Positions 52,306 through 61,955 of a stretch of 64,000 nucleotides of DNA are shown here, one piece after another (the first letter of the stretch is position 1; every line of letters begins with the position of its first letter). Source of the stretch: Variovorax jilinensis (lineage in GTDB: Bacteria; Pseudomonadota; Gammaproteobacteria; Burkholderiales; Burkholderiaceae_C); contig NZ_JASZYQ010000001.1 of the NCBI RefSeq assembly GCF_030316885.1, forward strand, positions 62,001 through 126,000, written 5' to 3'. The notes under the pieces are model-generated. The model saw only the letters and a list, made by a program, of their open reading frames with translations. It searched no databases and was not told where the DNA came from. The position numbers and the translations under genes are program-made.

Positions 52306-52953
52306 ATGCGCCCCTCGCCCCTCCGCGCCGCCGCCCTCCTGCTGCTGCTCGCCTCGTCGCTGCTCGCCGCCTGCAGCACCCTCACGCCGGCGCGGCGCGT
52401 CTCCTACGACCCGGAAGAGTTCGATTCCACCACCACGCACACGCGCAGCTACGTCGCCACCGAGGCCCAGACCTGCGAGGCCGCACGTCGCGCGCTGCTG
52501 AGCCAGGGCTACATGGTCACCAGCGCCAGCGCCGACGGCGTGAGCGGCCGCAAGAGCTTCCAGCCGGCGGCCGAGGTGCATGTGGAGGTCGAGTTCCGCG
52601 TCGTCTGCGCGCGCGACATCAATGCACGCAACGGGGCGCGCGGGTCGATCGCCTTCGCGAGCGCGCTGCAGGATCGCTACGGCATCAAGAAGGTCAACAA
52701 CTCGGCGACCGTGGGCGTGGGGGCGATCGGCTCGCTGTCGTTGCCCTTCAGCTCGAGCGACGACGCGCTGGTCAAGGTGGCGAGCGAGACGCTGACCGAC
52801 GAGCGCCTCTACGACCGGTTCTTCGCGCTGATCGACCGCTTCCTGCCGGCCGCCGCCGAGGCCCGTCCGGCCGAGACCTCGCCGGTGGTCACGCCAGAGC
52901 CCTTGTTCGAGTCGCCGTTGCGGCCGGTGCCGCCGTCGCCCTCCCGGGGCTGA
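52306..52953 (+). CDS. DUF2242 lipoprotein
   Basis: 215 residues from ATG 52306 (an ATG three codons upstream is possible). A signal ends in a lipobox (SLLAAC). The body (YDPEEFDSTTTHTRSYVATE, then CEAARRALLSQGYMVTSASA) matches DUF2242, common in Burkholderiales. The tail is Pro-rich. Function unknown; envelope-located. Confidence 0.85.
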   Translation: MRPSPLRAAALLLLLASSLLAACSTLTPARRVSYDPEEFDSTTTHTRSYVATEAQTCEAARRALLSQGYMVTSASADGVSGRKSFQPAAEVHVEVEFRVVCARDINARNGARGSIAFASALQDRYGIKKVNNSATVGVGAIGSLSLPFSSSDDALVKVASETLTDERLYDRFFALIDRFLPAAAEARPAETSPVVTPEPLFESPLRPVPPSPSRG

Positions 52954-53004
52954 TCGCCGCGAAGTCGTCTGCGCAGTCGTCTGCGGAGCTGCAGCGGTGG
53001 GGCT

Positions 53005-53409
53005 TCAGCCTTCGCCGCGGGCGCTGCCGCTGCGCGCCAAGGCCTCTGCCAGCTGGTCGACGCTGAAGGGCTTCTGCAGCCAGACGGTATCGGGAATCGG
53101 GGTGTCCGGCGGGGCGCGGCCGGTCGCGAAGATCACGCCCAACCGCGACAAATGGAAGCGGGTGCGCAGGATCTCGGCCAGGTCGAGGCCAGACAGGGCC
53201 GGCAGTCCGACGTCGGTCATGAGGACGTCGAAGGCATTCTCGTAGTAGCGGTCCTTGGCGATCTCGGCGCTGCGCACGCCGGCCGCCCAGTGGCCGAGCA
53301 GCTGAAGCATCTCGACCGTCGCGGACAGGGCGTCGGGATCGTCCTCCACCACCAGCACGCGCAGCGGCTTGTCGCCTGCCGTCGTGTCTTCTTGCCCGTT
53401 AGATGCCAT
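53005..53409 (-). CDS. Stand-alone response-regulator receiver protein
   Basis: 134 residues: a single receiver domain with no output domain. LVVEDDPDALSATVEMLQLL gives the acidic pair (about 23-24), LMTDVGLPALSG the phospho-acceptor Asp66, FATGRAPPD the Thr96 and LQKPF the Lys113. All residues for phosphorylation are intact. No histidine kinase is adjacent, so its partner lies elsewhere. Divergent from a small unknown gene. Confidence 0.9.
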   Translation of the reverse strand: MASNGQEDTTAGDKPLRVLVVEDDPDALSATVEMLQLLGHWAAGVRSAEIAKDRYYENAFDVLMTDVGLPALSGLDLAEILRTRFHLSRLGVIFATGRAPPDTPIPDTVWLQKPFSVDQLAEALARSGSARGEG

Positions 53410-53546
53410 CGTCGTCGTTGTCCGCGGAAATGCCCACGCATGGACTGTACGCGGCCGCGCATGCAGCGGCGCTTCCGGCCCGGCGACAGTCCTCGTAGGA
53501 GAGCGGCGCCTGGTGCGGAGCCCGGTTTCGTGCCATTCTGTCGCCC

Positions 53547-53825
53547 ATGATCCGCATCGGAACGCTTTGCTACGTGCTGCCGAGCTGTGTCGCGAGTCCG
53601 TTGACGCAGCAGGCGGTGGGGCGAATCGTCGAGGTCGTGTCGGCGCCCTACGAAGCGCCCGACGACTGGCGCTACCTGCCCGGCACCTACTACGACGTCG
53701 CCTTTGAGGGCTGGACCTTCTATTGCCATGCCGACAAGCTGCGGCCGATCTCGGACCCGGGCGCGGAGCTTTCGCAGGCCGAGGCCGATGCGCTGCCGCG
53801 GCCGGTGGAACTCGCCGCGGACTGA
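53547..53825 (+). CDS. Small hypothetical protein
   Basis: 92 residues from ATG 53547, MIRIGTLCYVLPSCVASPLT. It resembles a compact beta-rich domain (VGRIVEVVSAPYEAPDDWRY, then YYDVAFEGWTFYCHADKLRP). No catalytic motif; no family recognised. Codon use looks genuine. Confidence 0.6.
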   Translation: MIRIGTLCYVLPSCVASPLTQQAVGRIVEVVSAPYEAPDDWRYLPGTYYDVAFEGWTFYCHADKLRPISDPGAELSQAEADALPRPVELAAD

Positions 53826-53864
53826 ATCGAGACGCGGCCAGGCGCGCGCCTTTCCTGGGGCCTT

Positions 53865-54776
53865 TCAGCGCACCAGGGTCGACTTGCCGAACAGGCTCTC
53901 GATCAGCTCGACCGCGATCTCGGCCGTGCGGTTGCGCACGTCGAGCGCCGGATTGAGTTCCACCACGTCGAGCGAGCCCAGTCGGCCGGTGTCGGCGATC
54001 ATTTCCATGCACAGCTGCATCTCGCGCCAGGTGGGGCCGCCGCGCACGCCGGTGCCCACGCCCGGCGCGTAGTCGGGGTCGAGGCAGTCGAGGTCGAAGC
54101 TCACGTGCAGGTGGGTGTCGTCGTCGACGTCCTGCAGCGCCTCGGTCATGGTCGTGCGCATGCCGTATTCATCGATGTGGCGCATGTCGAACACGCTCAG
54201 TCCCATGGCGCGGATCGCTGCCTTCTCCTCGGCGTCGACGCTGCGGATGCCCACGAAGCGGATGGCGTCGTGCTCGATCGCGGCGCGTTCGCCGCTCCAG
54301 CCGGTGAGCGCGGCGGGTCCGTGGCCCAGCAGGCACGACACCGGCATGCCGTGCAGGTTGCCGCTCGGGCTCGTGGTCTCGGTGTTGACGTCGGTATGGG
54401 CGTCGAACCACAGCACGCGCAGCTTCTGGCCGCGCCGGCGCACGTGCCAGGCGATGGCGCTGATCGAGCCGACCGCGACGCAGTGGTCGCCCCCCATCAG
54501 CACCGGCAGCCGCCGCGCGCCCATGGCCTGGTCGACCGCCTCGTAGACCAGGCGGTTCCAGGCCACCACCTCGTCGAGATGGTGCAGTCCCTCGGTCGGC
54601 ACTTCCCAGGGCGTGGCGGGTCCGGCCAGGTTGCCGCCGTCGAGCACCTCGAAGCCGAGGCCGGCCAAGGTGTTGGCGATGCCGGCGACGCGCAGCGCGT
54701 CCGGCCCCATGCCGGCGCCGCGCGTGCTGGCGCCGATGTCGGTGGCGGCGCCTATCAGTTGGAGCGTTCGGGTCAT
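53865..54776 (-). CDS. rocF: Arginase
   Basis: 303 residues from ATG 54776. Manganese ligands appear in VLMGGDHCVAVGSISAIAWH, LWFDAHTDVNTETTSPSGNL and HVSFDLDCLDPDYAPGVGTG, as expected for arginase (rather than agmatinase by the GNLHGMPVS context). Splits arginine to ornithine and urea. Single gene; no urease genes in view. Confidence 0.92.
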   Translation of the reverse strand: MTRTLQLIGAATDIGASTRGAGMGPDALRVAGIANTLAGLGFEVLDGGNLAGPATPWEVPTEGLHHLDEVVAWNRLVYEAVDQAMGARRLPVLMGGDHCVAVGSISAIAWHVRRRGQKLRVLWFDAHTDVNTETTSPSGNLHGMPVSCLLGHGPAALTGWSGERAAIEHDAIRFVGIRSVDAEEKAAIRAMGLSVFDMRHIDEYGMRTTMTEALQDVDDDTHLHVSFDLDCLDPDYAPGVGTGVRGGPTWREMQLCMEMIADTGRLGSLDVVELNPALDVRNRTAEIAVELIESLFGKSTLVR

Positions 54777-54848
54777 GCGCGGGCTTTCCTGGTGGATGGA
54801 CGAGGCGCTACGGTAGCGCACGGCCATGACGGCCCGCAAGCAGGTCGA

Positions 54849-56096
54849 TCAGGGGCGCGCCATCTTGCAGTCGGTGCCCTGCGCCAGTTCGTTGCCGCTG
54901 TAGACAGCGTCGGTGCGGAAGCCGTAGTTCGTGCCTTCCCAGCCCATCTTCACCGCCTTGCCGTCGACCGGCGCGATCGTGTTCACCACCTGTGGCAGCA
55001 GCAGTTGGTGGTCCTCGGCCCGCATGCGCACCGGGCCGACCACCGAATCGAAGCTCAGGTCTTCCAGTGCGCGCGCCACCTTGGCGGTGTCGGTGCTGCC
55101 GGCCTTGTTGATCGCGGCGGCCAGCAGCCGCGGCGTCATCTCGATGCGGGGCGCGAGGAAGTCCTTGCCGGTCTTGACCTTGTAGCTCTTCGCGAGCGCG
55201 TCCACCTTCGGCGAGTCGGCCTGGCCCGGATGCCATTCGGCCACCCAGGTGAGCTGACCCAGCCTGGCCTGCGAGACGGCCAGCACCGTGCCGGGCACCG
55301 AGCCCGCGCTGTGGTTGTAGTAGTGCAGGTCGTAGCCGGCATCGCCCGCGGCCTTGAGCAGCAGCGTCATGTCCTGGCCCCAGTTGCCCGTGATCACCGA
55401 ATCGGCACCCGACTGCTTGATGTTCGCGAGATAGGGGGCGAAGTCCTTGACGCGGCCGATCGGGTGCAGGGTCTCGCCGACGAACTGGATGTCGGGCCGT
55501 GCCAGGCCCACCAGCTGGCGTCCGTAGCCGGCCCATTGCTTGCCGTGGGCGTAGTCCTGGTTGAGCAGGTAGACCTTCCTGACCTCGGGCGAGCGCTTGA
55601 TCGTGTTGGCGATGGCCTTCATCTTCATCGCGGTGTTGGCGTCGGTCTGGAAGTGCCAGAAGCTGCAGGCCTTGCCGGTGAGCTCGGGGTCGATCGACGA
55701 ATGGTTGAGCACCAGCAGCTCGCGACCCGGGTTGCGCTGGTTCCATCGGTTGACCGCCTGAACCAGCGCGCTGACCACCGACGAGCCCGAGCCGCCCGTG
55801 ACGATCGCCTGTGCGCCCTGGTCGATCGCGGCCTGCAGCGCGCTCTGGCTCTCCTGCGCCGACAGCTTGCTGTCGAACTGCAGCAGTTGCAGCTTGGTGC
55901 CGCCCAGCACGCCGCCCCTGGCATTGATGTCCTCGACCGCGTACTGCGTGTGCGTGAGCATCAGCTCGCCGACATTGGCAAAGGGCCCGGACAGCGGGTC
56001 GATGTAGGCGATCTTGTAGGTCTGCTGGGCATGGGCGCCGCCCGCGGCGAGCAATGCAGCGGCGGCCAGGGGTGCGAGCAGGAAGGGGAACTTCAT
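54849..56096 (-). CDS. Branched-chain amino-acid-type ABC transporter substrate-binding protein
   Basis: 415 residues with a signal peptide ending at about residue 23 (AHAQ). IAYIDPLSGPFANVGELMLT opens a type I periplasmic binding fold of the LivJ-like family. Genes for the permeases and ATPases are absent, so this is an orphan binding protein or its system lies elsewhere. It lies downstream of the TetR gene on the same strand with a 96-nt gap. Confidence 0.9.
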   Translation of the reverse strand: MKFPFLLAPLAAAALLAAGGAHAQQTYKIAYIDPLSGPFANVGELMLTHTQYAVEDINARGGVLGGTKLQLLQFDSKLSAQESQSALQAAIDQGAQAIVTGGSGSSVVSALVQAVNRWNQRNPGRELLVLNHSSIDPELTGKACSFWHFQTDANTAMKMKAIANTIKRSPEVRKVYLLNQDYAHGKQWAGYGRQLVGLARPDIQFVGETLHPIGRVKDFAPYLANIKQSGADSVITGNWGQDMTLLLKAAGDAGYDLHYYNHSAGSVPGTVLAVSQARLGQLTWVAEWHPGQADSPKVDALAKSYKVKTGKDFLAPRIEMTPRLLAAAINKAGSTDTAKVARALEDLSFDSVVGPVRMRAEDHQLLLPQVVNTIAPVDGKAVKMGWEGTNYGFRTDAVYSGNELAQGTDCKMARP

Positions 56097-56192
56097 GGCG
56101 GTCTCCGGAGTTCGTGGATGGGCGGGGCTTCGATGGCGAAGCGAATGAGCGGCGCGAGTGGGCCGAGCAAGGCGAATGAGGCGAGCGGGCTT

Positions 56193-56885
56193 TCAGCGCG
56201 CGCGTTCGCGCAGGCCGAGCACGCGCCAGGCCAGGCGGCTGAGTTCGGCCACCACGTCCTCGGGCGGGAGCCGGCCGTCGGGCCGGTACCAGCTGTAGAG
56301 GAAGCCCGGCAGGCTCAGTGCCGCGAAGGCGGTGATGCGGGTGTCGCCGAAATCGAGGTCGCCGTCGCGCCGCGCCTGCTCGAGCAGCGGGAAGAGCTGG
56401 TCGTAGAAGTGATGCGCCAGCCTCTTCTGCGCCGCGAGGTATTCGGGCCGGTAGACCTGCGGCTCCTTGTAGGCGAAGAAGGCGCAGGGATGGTGCGCCA
56501 CGGTGGCGGCGATCAGGCGCGAGATGCCTTCCTTGACCTTGTCGACCGCGCGCCGCGAGTCGGTGGCCGCGAAGTCGAGCGCCGTGAAGCAATCGACCGC
56601 CGGGCGCCACGAGAGCGTCTCGAAGATCTCCTGCTTGTCGCGGAAGTAGTAGTAGACGAAGGGCTTCGTGACGTCGAGCGCGTTCACGATCTGCGCCATG
56701 GTGGTGTTGGCATAGCCCTGCGCTGCGAACAGCTGCGCGGCCGCCTGCAGGATGCGTTCGCGCTGGAGATCGGTGCCCGCGGTGGCGGCGCGCTGCCGGC
56801 CGGTTCCCTGGGGCAGGTCGATGCGCCGCCGCGGCACGGCGCCGTGGTCAGCGGGTTTGTGCGGTGTCGCCGAAGTTATACCCAT
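56193..56885 (-). CDS. TetR/AcrR family regulator of the acyl-CoA genes
   Basis: About 230 residues. HTH: ERILQAAAQLFAAQGYANTT, then ALDVTKPFVYYYFRDKQEIF. ATG 56885 lies inside the palindrome TACCCATGGGTA, so the true start may be a later GTG (56837). The C-terminal domain is FadR/PsrA-like in size and could bind an acyl-CoA. Divergent from the acyl-CoA synthetase-carboxylase operon, whose promoter it probably controls. Confidence 0.87.
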   Translation of the reverse strand: MGITSATPHKPADHGAVPRRRIDLPQGTGRQRAATAGTDLQRERILQAAAQLFAAQGYANTTMAQIVNALDVTKPFVYYYFRDKQEIFETLSWRPAVDCFTALDFAATDSRRAVDKVKEGISRLIAATVAHHPCAFFAYKEPQVYRPEYLAAQKRLAHHFYDQLFPLLEQARRDGDLDFGDTRITAFAALSLPGFLYSWYRPDGRLPPEDVVAELSRLAWRVLGLRERAR

Positions 56886-56890
56886 GGGTA
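56879..56890. promoter_or_regulatory. Palindromic operator candidate
   Basis: TACCCATGGGTA is a perfect 12-bp palindrome lying in the short region between the TetR gene and the acyl-CoA synthetase gene, a typical site for autoregulating TetR proteins. It overlaps the annotated TetR ATG. Binding is inferred from symmetry and position. Confidence 0.55.
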
Positions 56891-56960
56891 GGATGTTGGT
56901 GCACCATGCCGCGCTTGGCAAGCGCCCGAGTTCTATCGATAACCCTGAGAGAGTGACGCC

Positions 56961-58583
56961 ATGGAGACAAGCCCCGTGCAGCTACCCGACCGCCCGCAGC
57001 AGCCGCTGCATGAATACCTTCGCACCCATGCGCGCGAGCGCGGCGCGCATCCGGCCTGCATCTGGTACGGGCACTCGATGAGCTTCGCCGAGCTCGATGC
57101 CGCGAGCGATGCCTTCGCGGCCCGGCTGCAGGCCGTCGGCGTGCAGAAGGGCGAGCCCGTGGTGCTGTTCCTCAACAACTGCCCGCAGTACCTGGTGGCG
57201 CATTTCGGCATCCAGAAGATCGGCGCCATCGTCTGCCCGAGCGGCCCGCTCAACAAGGAGCACGAGCTGTCCTATCAGCTCGGCGACCTGCAGGCCCGCG
57301 TGATCGTCGCCGCCGCCTCGCTGCTGCCCGTGGTCGACAAGGTGCGCGCGGCCAGCGCACTGACCCATGTGTTCGTCGTGCACTACGCCGACCTGCTGCC
57401 GGCCGAGAGCGCGATCGACCTGCCGGCCGAGCTGGCTGCGGCGCAGCGGGAGCCGCGTGTGGTGCCGGCAGGCTGCGAAGATTTCCTTTCGGTGATGCAG
57501 GCCGGCGGTCGTCCCGCGCCGGTGGCGCTGTCGCTCGACGATGTCGCGCTCATGACCTACACCTCGGGCACCACGGGCCTGCCCAAGGGCGCCATGCTGA
57601 GCTACGGCAACGCGCTCTTCAAGACCCGCGCCGCGGCCGACTGCAATGGCGTCTCGGGCGACGACGTGCTGCTGTCGATCGCGCCGCTCTATCACATCGC
57701 AGGCATGCTGATGGGCGTGAACGTGCCGGTGCTGACCGGTGCGACCTCGGTTCTGCTGCACCGCTTCGATCCGCGCGCCACGCTGCAGGCCATCGCGCGC
57801 TGGCGCGTGAGCTGGTGGTACAGCATCGCGCCGATGAACGTCGCCTGCATGCAGGTGCCCGACATCTCGAGCTTCGACCTCGCCAGCCTGCGCAGGAATC
57901 CGGTCACGAGCTTCGGCATCACCTTCACGGCGCCGCTGGCCGCACAGTGGCGCGGCTTCGCTCCGAACTGCAGCTCCTTCGAGGCTGCCTACGGCCTGAG
58001 CGAGACCCACACCTGCGACACCTACACGCCGCACCACGCGCCGCGCTGGGGCACGCAGGGCATCGCCGTGCCCGGCGTGACGATCCGCATCGTCGACGGC
58101 GACAGCGGCCGCGACAAGCCTGCCGGCGAGGTCGGCGAGATCGTCCTGCGCAGCCCCGGCACCTTCAAGGGCTACTGGAACAAGCCCGAGGCCACGGCCG
58201 CGACGCTGCGCGACGGCTGGGTGCATACGGGCGACATGGGCACGCTCGATGCCGACGGCTACCTGAGCTTCATCGGCCGCTTCAAGGAGATGATCAAGGT
58301 GTCGGGCTACAGCGTGTTTCCGGAGGAGGTCGAGACCATCCTGATCAAGCATCCGGGCGTGGCGCAGGCGGCAGCGATCGCCCAGCCCGATGCCGAGAAG
58401 GGCGAGGTGGTGAAGGCCTTCATCGTCAGAAAAGCAGGTGCCGAACTCGACGCGGCCGCGCTGATGGCCTGGTCGCGCGACAACATGGCGAGCTACAAGG
58501 CGCCGCGCGCGGTGAGCTTCATCGACGCGTTGCCCACTACCGGCGCCGGCAAGGTGCTGCGCCGGCTTCTGAAGGACGCCTGA
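56961..58583 (+). CDS. Acyl-CoA synthetase (AMP-forming ligase)
   Basis: 540 residues. The adenylate-forming motif is MTYTSGTTGLPKGAMLSYGN (near residue 200), with AYGLSETHTCDTYTPHH, GWVHTGDMGTLDADGYLSFI, RFKEMIKVSGYSVFPEEVE and catalytic Lys in TTGAGKVLRR at the C-terminus. Activates a carboxylic acid (probably medium or long chain) to acyl-CoA. Its stop overlaps the start of the carboxylase, so the two products are made together. Confidence 0.92.
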   Translation: METSPVQLPDRPQQPLHEYLRTHARERGAHPACIWYGHSMSFAELDAASDAFAARLQAVGVQKGEPVVLFLNNCPQYLVAHFGIQKIGAIVCPSGPLNKEHELSYQLGDLQARVIVAAASLLPVVDKVRAASALTHVFVVHYADLLPAESAIDLPAELAAAQREPRVVPAGCEDFLSVMQAGGRPAPVALSLDDVALMTYTSGTTGLPKGAMLSYGNALFKTRAAADCNGVSGDDVLLSIAPLYHIAGMLMGVNVPVLTGATSVLLHRFDPRATLQAIARWRVSWWYSIAPMNVACMQVPDISSFDLASLRRNPVTSFGITFTAPLAAQWRGFAPNCSSFEAAYGLSETHTCDTYTPHHAPRWGTQGIAVPGVTIRIVDGDSGRDKPAGEVGEIVLRSPGTFKGYWNKPEATAATLRDGWVHTGDMGTLDADGYLSFIGRFKEMIKVSGYSVFPEEVETILIKHPGVAQAAAIAQPDAEKGEVVKAFIVRKAGAELDAAALMAWSRDNMASYKAPRAVSFIDALPTTGAGKVLRRLLKDA

Positions 58584-61500
58584 TGATCAAGAAGGTCCTG
58601 ATCGCCAACCGTGGCGAGATCGCGGTGCGGCTGGTGCGCGCGCTGCGCGACCTCGGCATCGCGAGCGTCGCGGTGCATGCGCGCGACGATGCGCAGGCGC
58701 TGCACGTGCAGCTGGCCGACCGCGCGGTCGCGCTCGATGCCACCGGGCCCGCTGCCTACCTCGACATCGCGGCGCTGGTCGCGGTCGCGCGCGCCGAGGG
58801 CTGCGATGCGGTCCACCCGGGCTACGGCTTCCTGAGCGAGCGCGCCGACTTCGCGCAGGCCACGGCCGACGCCGGCCTGCGCTTCATCGGCCCCACGCCC
58901 GCTCAGCTCGCGCTGTTCGGCGACAAGGCGCGCGCCCGCGCGCTGGCCGCGCAATGCGATGTGCCCGTGATGCCGGGCAGTGCCGGCGCCGTGAGCCTCG
59001 CCGAGGCCCAGGCCTTCTTCGCGCTGCAGCAGGCCGATGGCGCCGGCGTGATGGTCAAGGCGGTCGGCGGCGGCGGCGGACGCGGCATGCGCGCGGTGCT
59101 GCGCGCCGAGGATCTTCCCGAGGCGCATGCGCGCTGCACCTCCGAGGCACGCGCGGCCTTCGGCGTCGATGGCGTCTACGTCGAGCGCCTGATGCGCAAC
59201 GCGCGCCACATCGAGATCCAGGTGCTCGGCGACGGCGAGTCCGCGGCGAGCCTCGGCGAGCGCGAATGCACGCTGCAGCGCCGTTTCCAGAAGCTGGTCG
59301 AGATCGCGCCGAGCCCCTCGCTGCCCAAGTCGCTGCGCGCGCAGATCACGCAGGCGGCATTGCGCATGGCCACGGCGGTGCGCTACGAAGGCCTCGGCAC
59401 CTTCGAGTTCCTGGTCGACCCGGAATCGTCGACGCTGCCCTTCGTCTTCATCGAGGCCAACGCGCGGCTGCAGGTCGAGCACACCGTGACCGAGGCGGTC
59501 ACGGGGCTCGACCTGGTGCAGCTGCAGCTCGCGGTGGCGGACGGACGGCGGCTCGCCGAGCTCGGCATCGAGCCCGGTGGCAGCGCCGCGCAGCGCGGCT
59601 TCGCGGTGCAGTGGCGCATCAACGCCGAAACCCTCGATGCCGACGGGCAGGCCCGCCCCTCGAGCGGGGTGCTCGCGCGCTTCGACCTGCCGAGCGGCCC
59701 CGGCGTACGCGTCGACAGCCACGGCTATGCGGGCCTCGCGCCCTCGCCGCACTACGACACGCTGCTGGCCAAGCTGATCGTGCACGTGCCTGCGGCGCGC
59801 TTCGACGACCTGCTGCGGCGTTCGCTGCGCGCGCTCGAGGAATGCCGCATCGAGGGTGTCGCGACCAATCTCGCGCTGCTGCGTGCGATCGCGCTGCGGC
59901 CCGAGTTCGCGACCCAGGCAGTGCACACGCGCTTCGTGGAGGCGCACCTCGCCGACCTCCTGGCGGCCGCCGCGCATTTCGCACAGGCCGACGTGCAGGC
60001 CGCACGGCCCGTGTCGGCTCCGATCCCGGCGGCATCGGTGGCCCTCGACGCGCACGACGACGGCCTCACGGTCAAGGCGCCGATGCCCGCGAAGCTCGTG
60101 CAGTTCGAGGTCGACGTCGGCGACATCGTGCCGGCCGGCGCGCAGCTCGGCGTGCTCGAAGCCATGAAGATGGAGCACCTGCTGCATGCGCCCGTGGCGG
60201 GCCGCGTGGTGGCGCTGCTCGCTGCGGCCGGCGACTACCTGGTCGAAGGCCAGTCGCTGCTGCGGCTCGAGGCGGTCGATGCCCAGGCGGTCGAGGCCGA
60301 GGCCGGCACCGAGCGGGACCTGGACGAGATCCGCCCCGACCTGCGCCGCGTGATCGAGCGCCATGCACCGACGCTCGATGCCCATCGCCCGGCCGCGGTC
60401 GCCAAGCGCCTTGCGCAGGGTGGCCGCACCGCCCGCGCCAACATCGCCGACCTCTGCGCGCTGGAGGAAGACCCCGGCAACTTCATCGAGTACGGTGCGC
60501 TCGCGATCGCGGCCCAGACCCGGCGCCGCACACTCGAGGACCTGGTCGCCAACACGCCGGCCGACGGCATGGTGACCGGCATCGGCAGCATCAATGCCAG
60601 GGAGTTCGGGCCGGAGAAATCGCGCGCGGTCGTGATGGCCTACGACTACACGGTGCTGGCCGGCACGCAGGGCATGCGCAACCACCACAAGACCGACCGC
60701 ATGCTCGGCATCGCGCACCAGTTGCGGCTGCCCGTGGTGCTGTTCGCCGAAGGCGGCGGGGGGCGGCCCGGCGACACCGACATGCCGATCGTGGCCGGCC
60801 TCAACAACCACACCTTCAGCCAGTTCGCGGCGCTGTCGGGCAAGGTGCCGGTGGTGGGCATCGTCCACGGGCGCTGCTTCGCGGGCAACGCGGCGCTGCT
60901 CGGCTGCGCCGACGTGATCATCGCCACCGAGGGCAGCAACATCGGCATGAGCGGGCCCGCGATGATCGAGGGCGGCGGCCTCGGCAGCTTCGCGCCCGAG
61001 CAGATCGGCCCGAGCAGCGTGCAGTCGCGCAACGGCGTGATCGACATCCTCGTCAAGGACGAAGCCGAGGCGGTCGCGGTCGCCCGCCAGTACCTCTCGT
61101 ACTTCCAGGGCGCCACGGGCGACTGGCAGTGCGCCGACCCGCGCGCGCTGCGCCATGCGGTGCCCGAGAACCGGCTGCGGGTGTACGACGTGCGCGCCGC
61201 GATGCGCGGCATCGCCGACACCGGCTCCGTGCTCGAGCTGCGCGCGGGCTTCGGCGCCGGCATCGTCACGGCGCTCGCGCGCATCGAGGGCAGGCCGGTC
61301 GGCGTGCTCGCGAACAACCCGCACCACCTGGGCGGCGCGATCGACGTCGAGGCGGCCGACAAGGCGGCCCGCTTCATGCAGCTGTGCAACGCGCACGGCC
61401 TGCCGCTGGTGTCGCTGTGCGATACCCCGGGCTTCATGGTCGGACCCGAGATCGAGGCCCAGGCCCAGGTGCGCCATGTGTGCCGCATGTTCATGGTGGC

Positions 61501-61888
61501 ATCGCACCTGCGCGTGCCCTTCTTCGCCGTGGTGCTGCGCAAGGGCTACGGCCTTGGCGCCCAGGCCATGACTGCGGGCGGCTTCGATGCGCCGGTGTTC
61601 ACGGTCGCCTGGCCGACCGGCGAGTTCGGCGCCATGGGCCTCGAGGGCGCGGTGCGGCTGGGCTTTCGCAAGGAGCTCGCCGCCGCCGCCGAGGGTGCCG
61701 AGCGCGACGCGCTGTTCAGGCAGCTGGTGGCCCAGCAGTACGCCAACGGCGAGGCGATCCACATGGCGCAGACGCTCGAGATCGACGCCGTCATCGACCC
61801 GGCCGACACGCGCGCCTGGCTGGTGCGCGGCCTGGCCTCGGCCGTCGGGGTGCAGCCCGCGGCCAGCGCTTACGTCGACACCTGGTGA
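58583..61888 (+). CDS. Single-chain acyl-CoA carboxylase (BC-BCCP-CT fusion)
   Basis: 1,101 residues from ATG 58583 (TGATG overlap with the ligase). Biotin carboxylase residues ~1-450: KKVLIANRGEIAVRLVRALR, ATP-grasp VGGGGGRGMRAV, FVFIEANARLQVEHTVTE. Biotinyl domain about 495-565 with the modified Lys529 in EAMKMEH. Carboxyltransferase ~600-1101: GMVTGIGSINAREFGPEKSR, NNPHHLGGAIDVEAADKAAR, KGYGLGAQAMTAGGF. All activities of propionyl/acetyl-CoA-type carboxylases lie in one chain; usually they are split between two or three proteins. Product acyl-CoA of the upstream ligase may be the substrate. Confidence 0.92.
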   Translation: MIKKVLIANRGEIAVRLVRALRDLGIASVAVHARDDAQALHVQLADRAVALDATGPAAYLDIAALVAVARAEGCDAVHPGYGFLSERADFAQATADAGLRFIGPTPAQLALFGDKARARALAAQCDVPVMPGSAGAVSLAEAQAFFALQQADGAGVMVKAVGGGGGRGMRAVLRAEDLPEAHARCTSEARAAFGVDGVYVERLMRNARHIEIQVLGDGESAASLGERECTLQRRFQKLVEIAPSPSLPKSLRAQITQAALRMATAVRYEGLGTFEFLVDPESSTLPFVFIEANARLQVEHTVTEAVTGLDLVQLQLAVADGRRLAELGIEPGGSAAQRGFAVQWRINAETLDADGQARPSSGVLARFDLPSGPGVRVDSHGYAGLAPSPHYDTLLAKLIVHVPAARFDDLLRRSLRALEECRIEGVATNLALLRAIALRPEFATQAVHTRFVEAHLADLLAAAAHFAQADVQAARPVSAPIPAASVALDAHDDGLTVKAPMPAKLVQFEVDVGDIVPAGAQLGVLEAMKMEHLLHAPVAGRVVALLAAAGDYLVEGQSLLRLEAVDAQAVEAEAGTERDLDEIRPDLRRVIERHAPTLDAHRPAAVAKRLAQGGRTARANIADLCALEEDPGNFIEYGALAIAAQTRRRTLEDLVANTPADGMVTGIGSINAREFGPEKSRAVVMAYDYTVLAGTQGMRNHHKTDRMLGIAHQLRLPVVLFAEGGGGRPGDTDMPIVAGLNNHTFSQFAALSGKVPVVGIVHGRCFAGNAALLGCADVIIATEGSNIGMSGPAMIEGGGLGSFAPEQIGPSSVQSRNGVIDILVKDEAEAVAVARQYLSYFQGATGDWQCADPRALRHAVPENRLRVYDVRAAMRGIADTGSVLELRAGFGAGIVTALARIEGRPVGVLANNPHHLGGAIDVEAADKAARFMQLCNAHGLPLVSLCDTPGFMVGPEIEAQAQVRHVCRMFMVASHLRVPFFAVVLRKGYGLGAQAMTAGGFDAPVFTVAWPTGEFGAMGLEGAVRLGFRKELAAAAEGAERDALFRQLVAQQYANGEAIHMAQTLEIDAVIDPADTRAWLVRGLASAVGVQPAASAYVDTW

Positions 61889-61955
61889 AGGACAAGGCCG
61901 CGTCCGCGCGCGGCCCGCAGCGGCGGCCGCTAGACTGGGCCGCTTTGCGAATCAC

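Noticed and set aside
54105-56891. 928-codon plus-strand frame over arginase, binding protein and TetR genes
   Set aside because: Covers three clear minus-strand genes; its sequence has no domain pattern.
58493-61762. 1,089-codon open frame antisense to the carboxylase
   Set aside because: Shadow of the BC-BCCP-CT gene on the plus strand; composition is His/Arg/Ala-rich without motifs.
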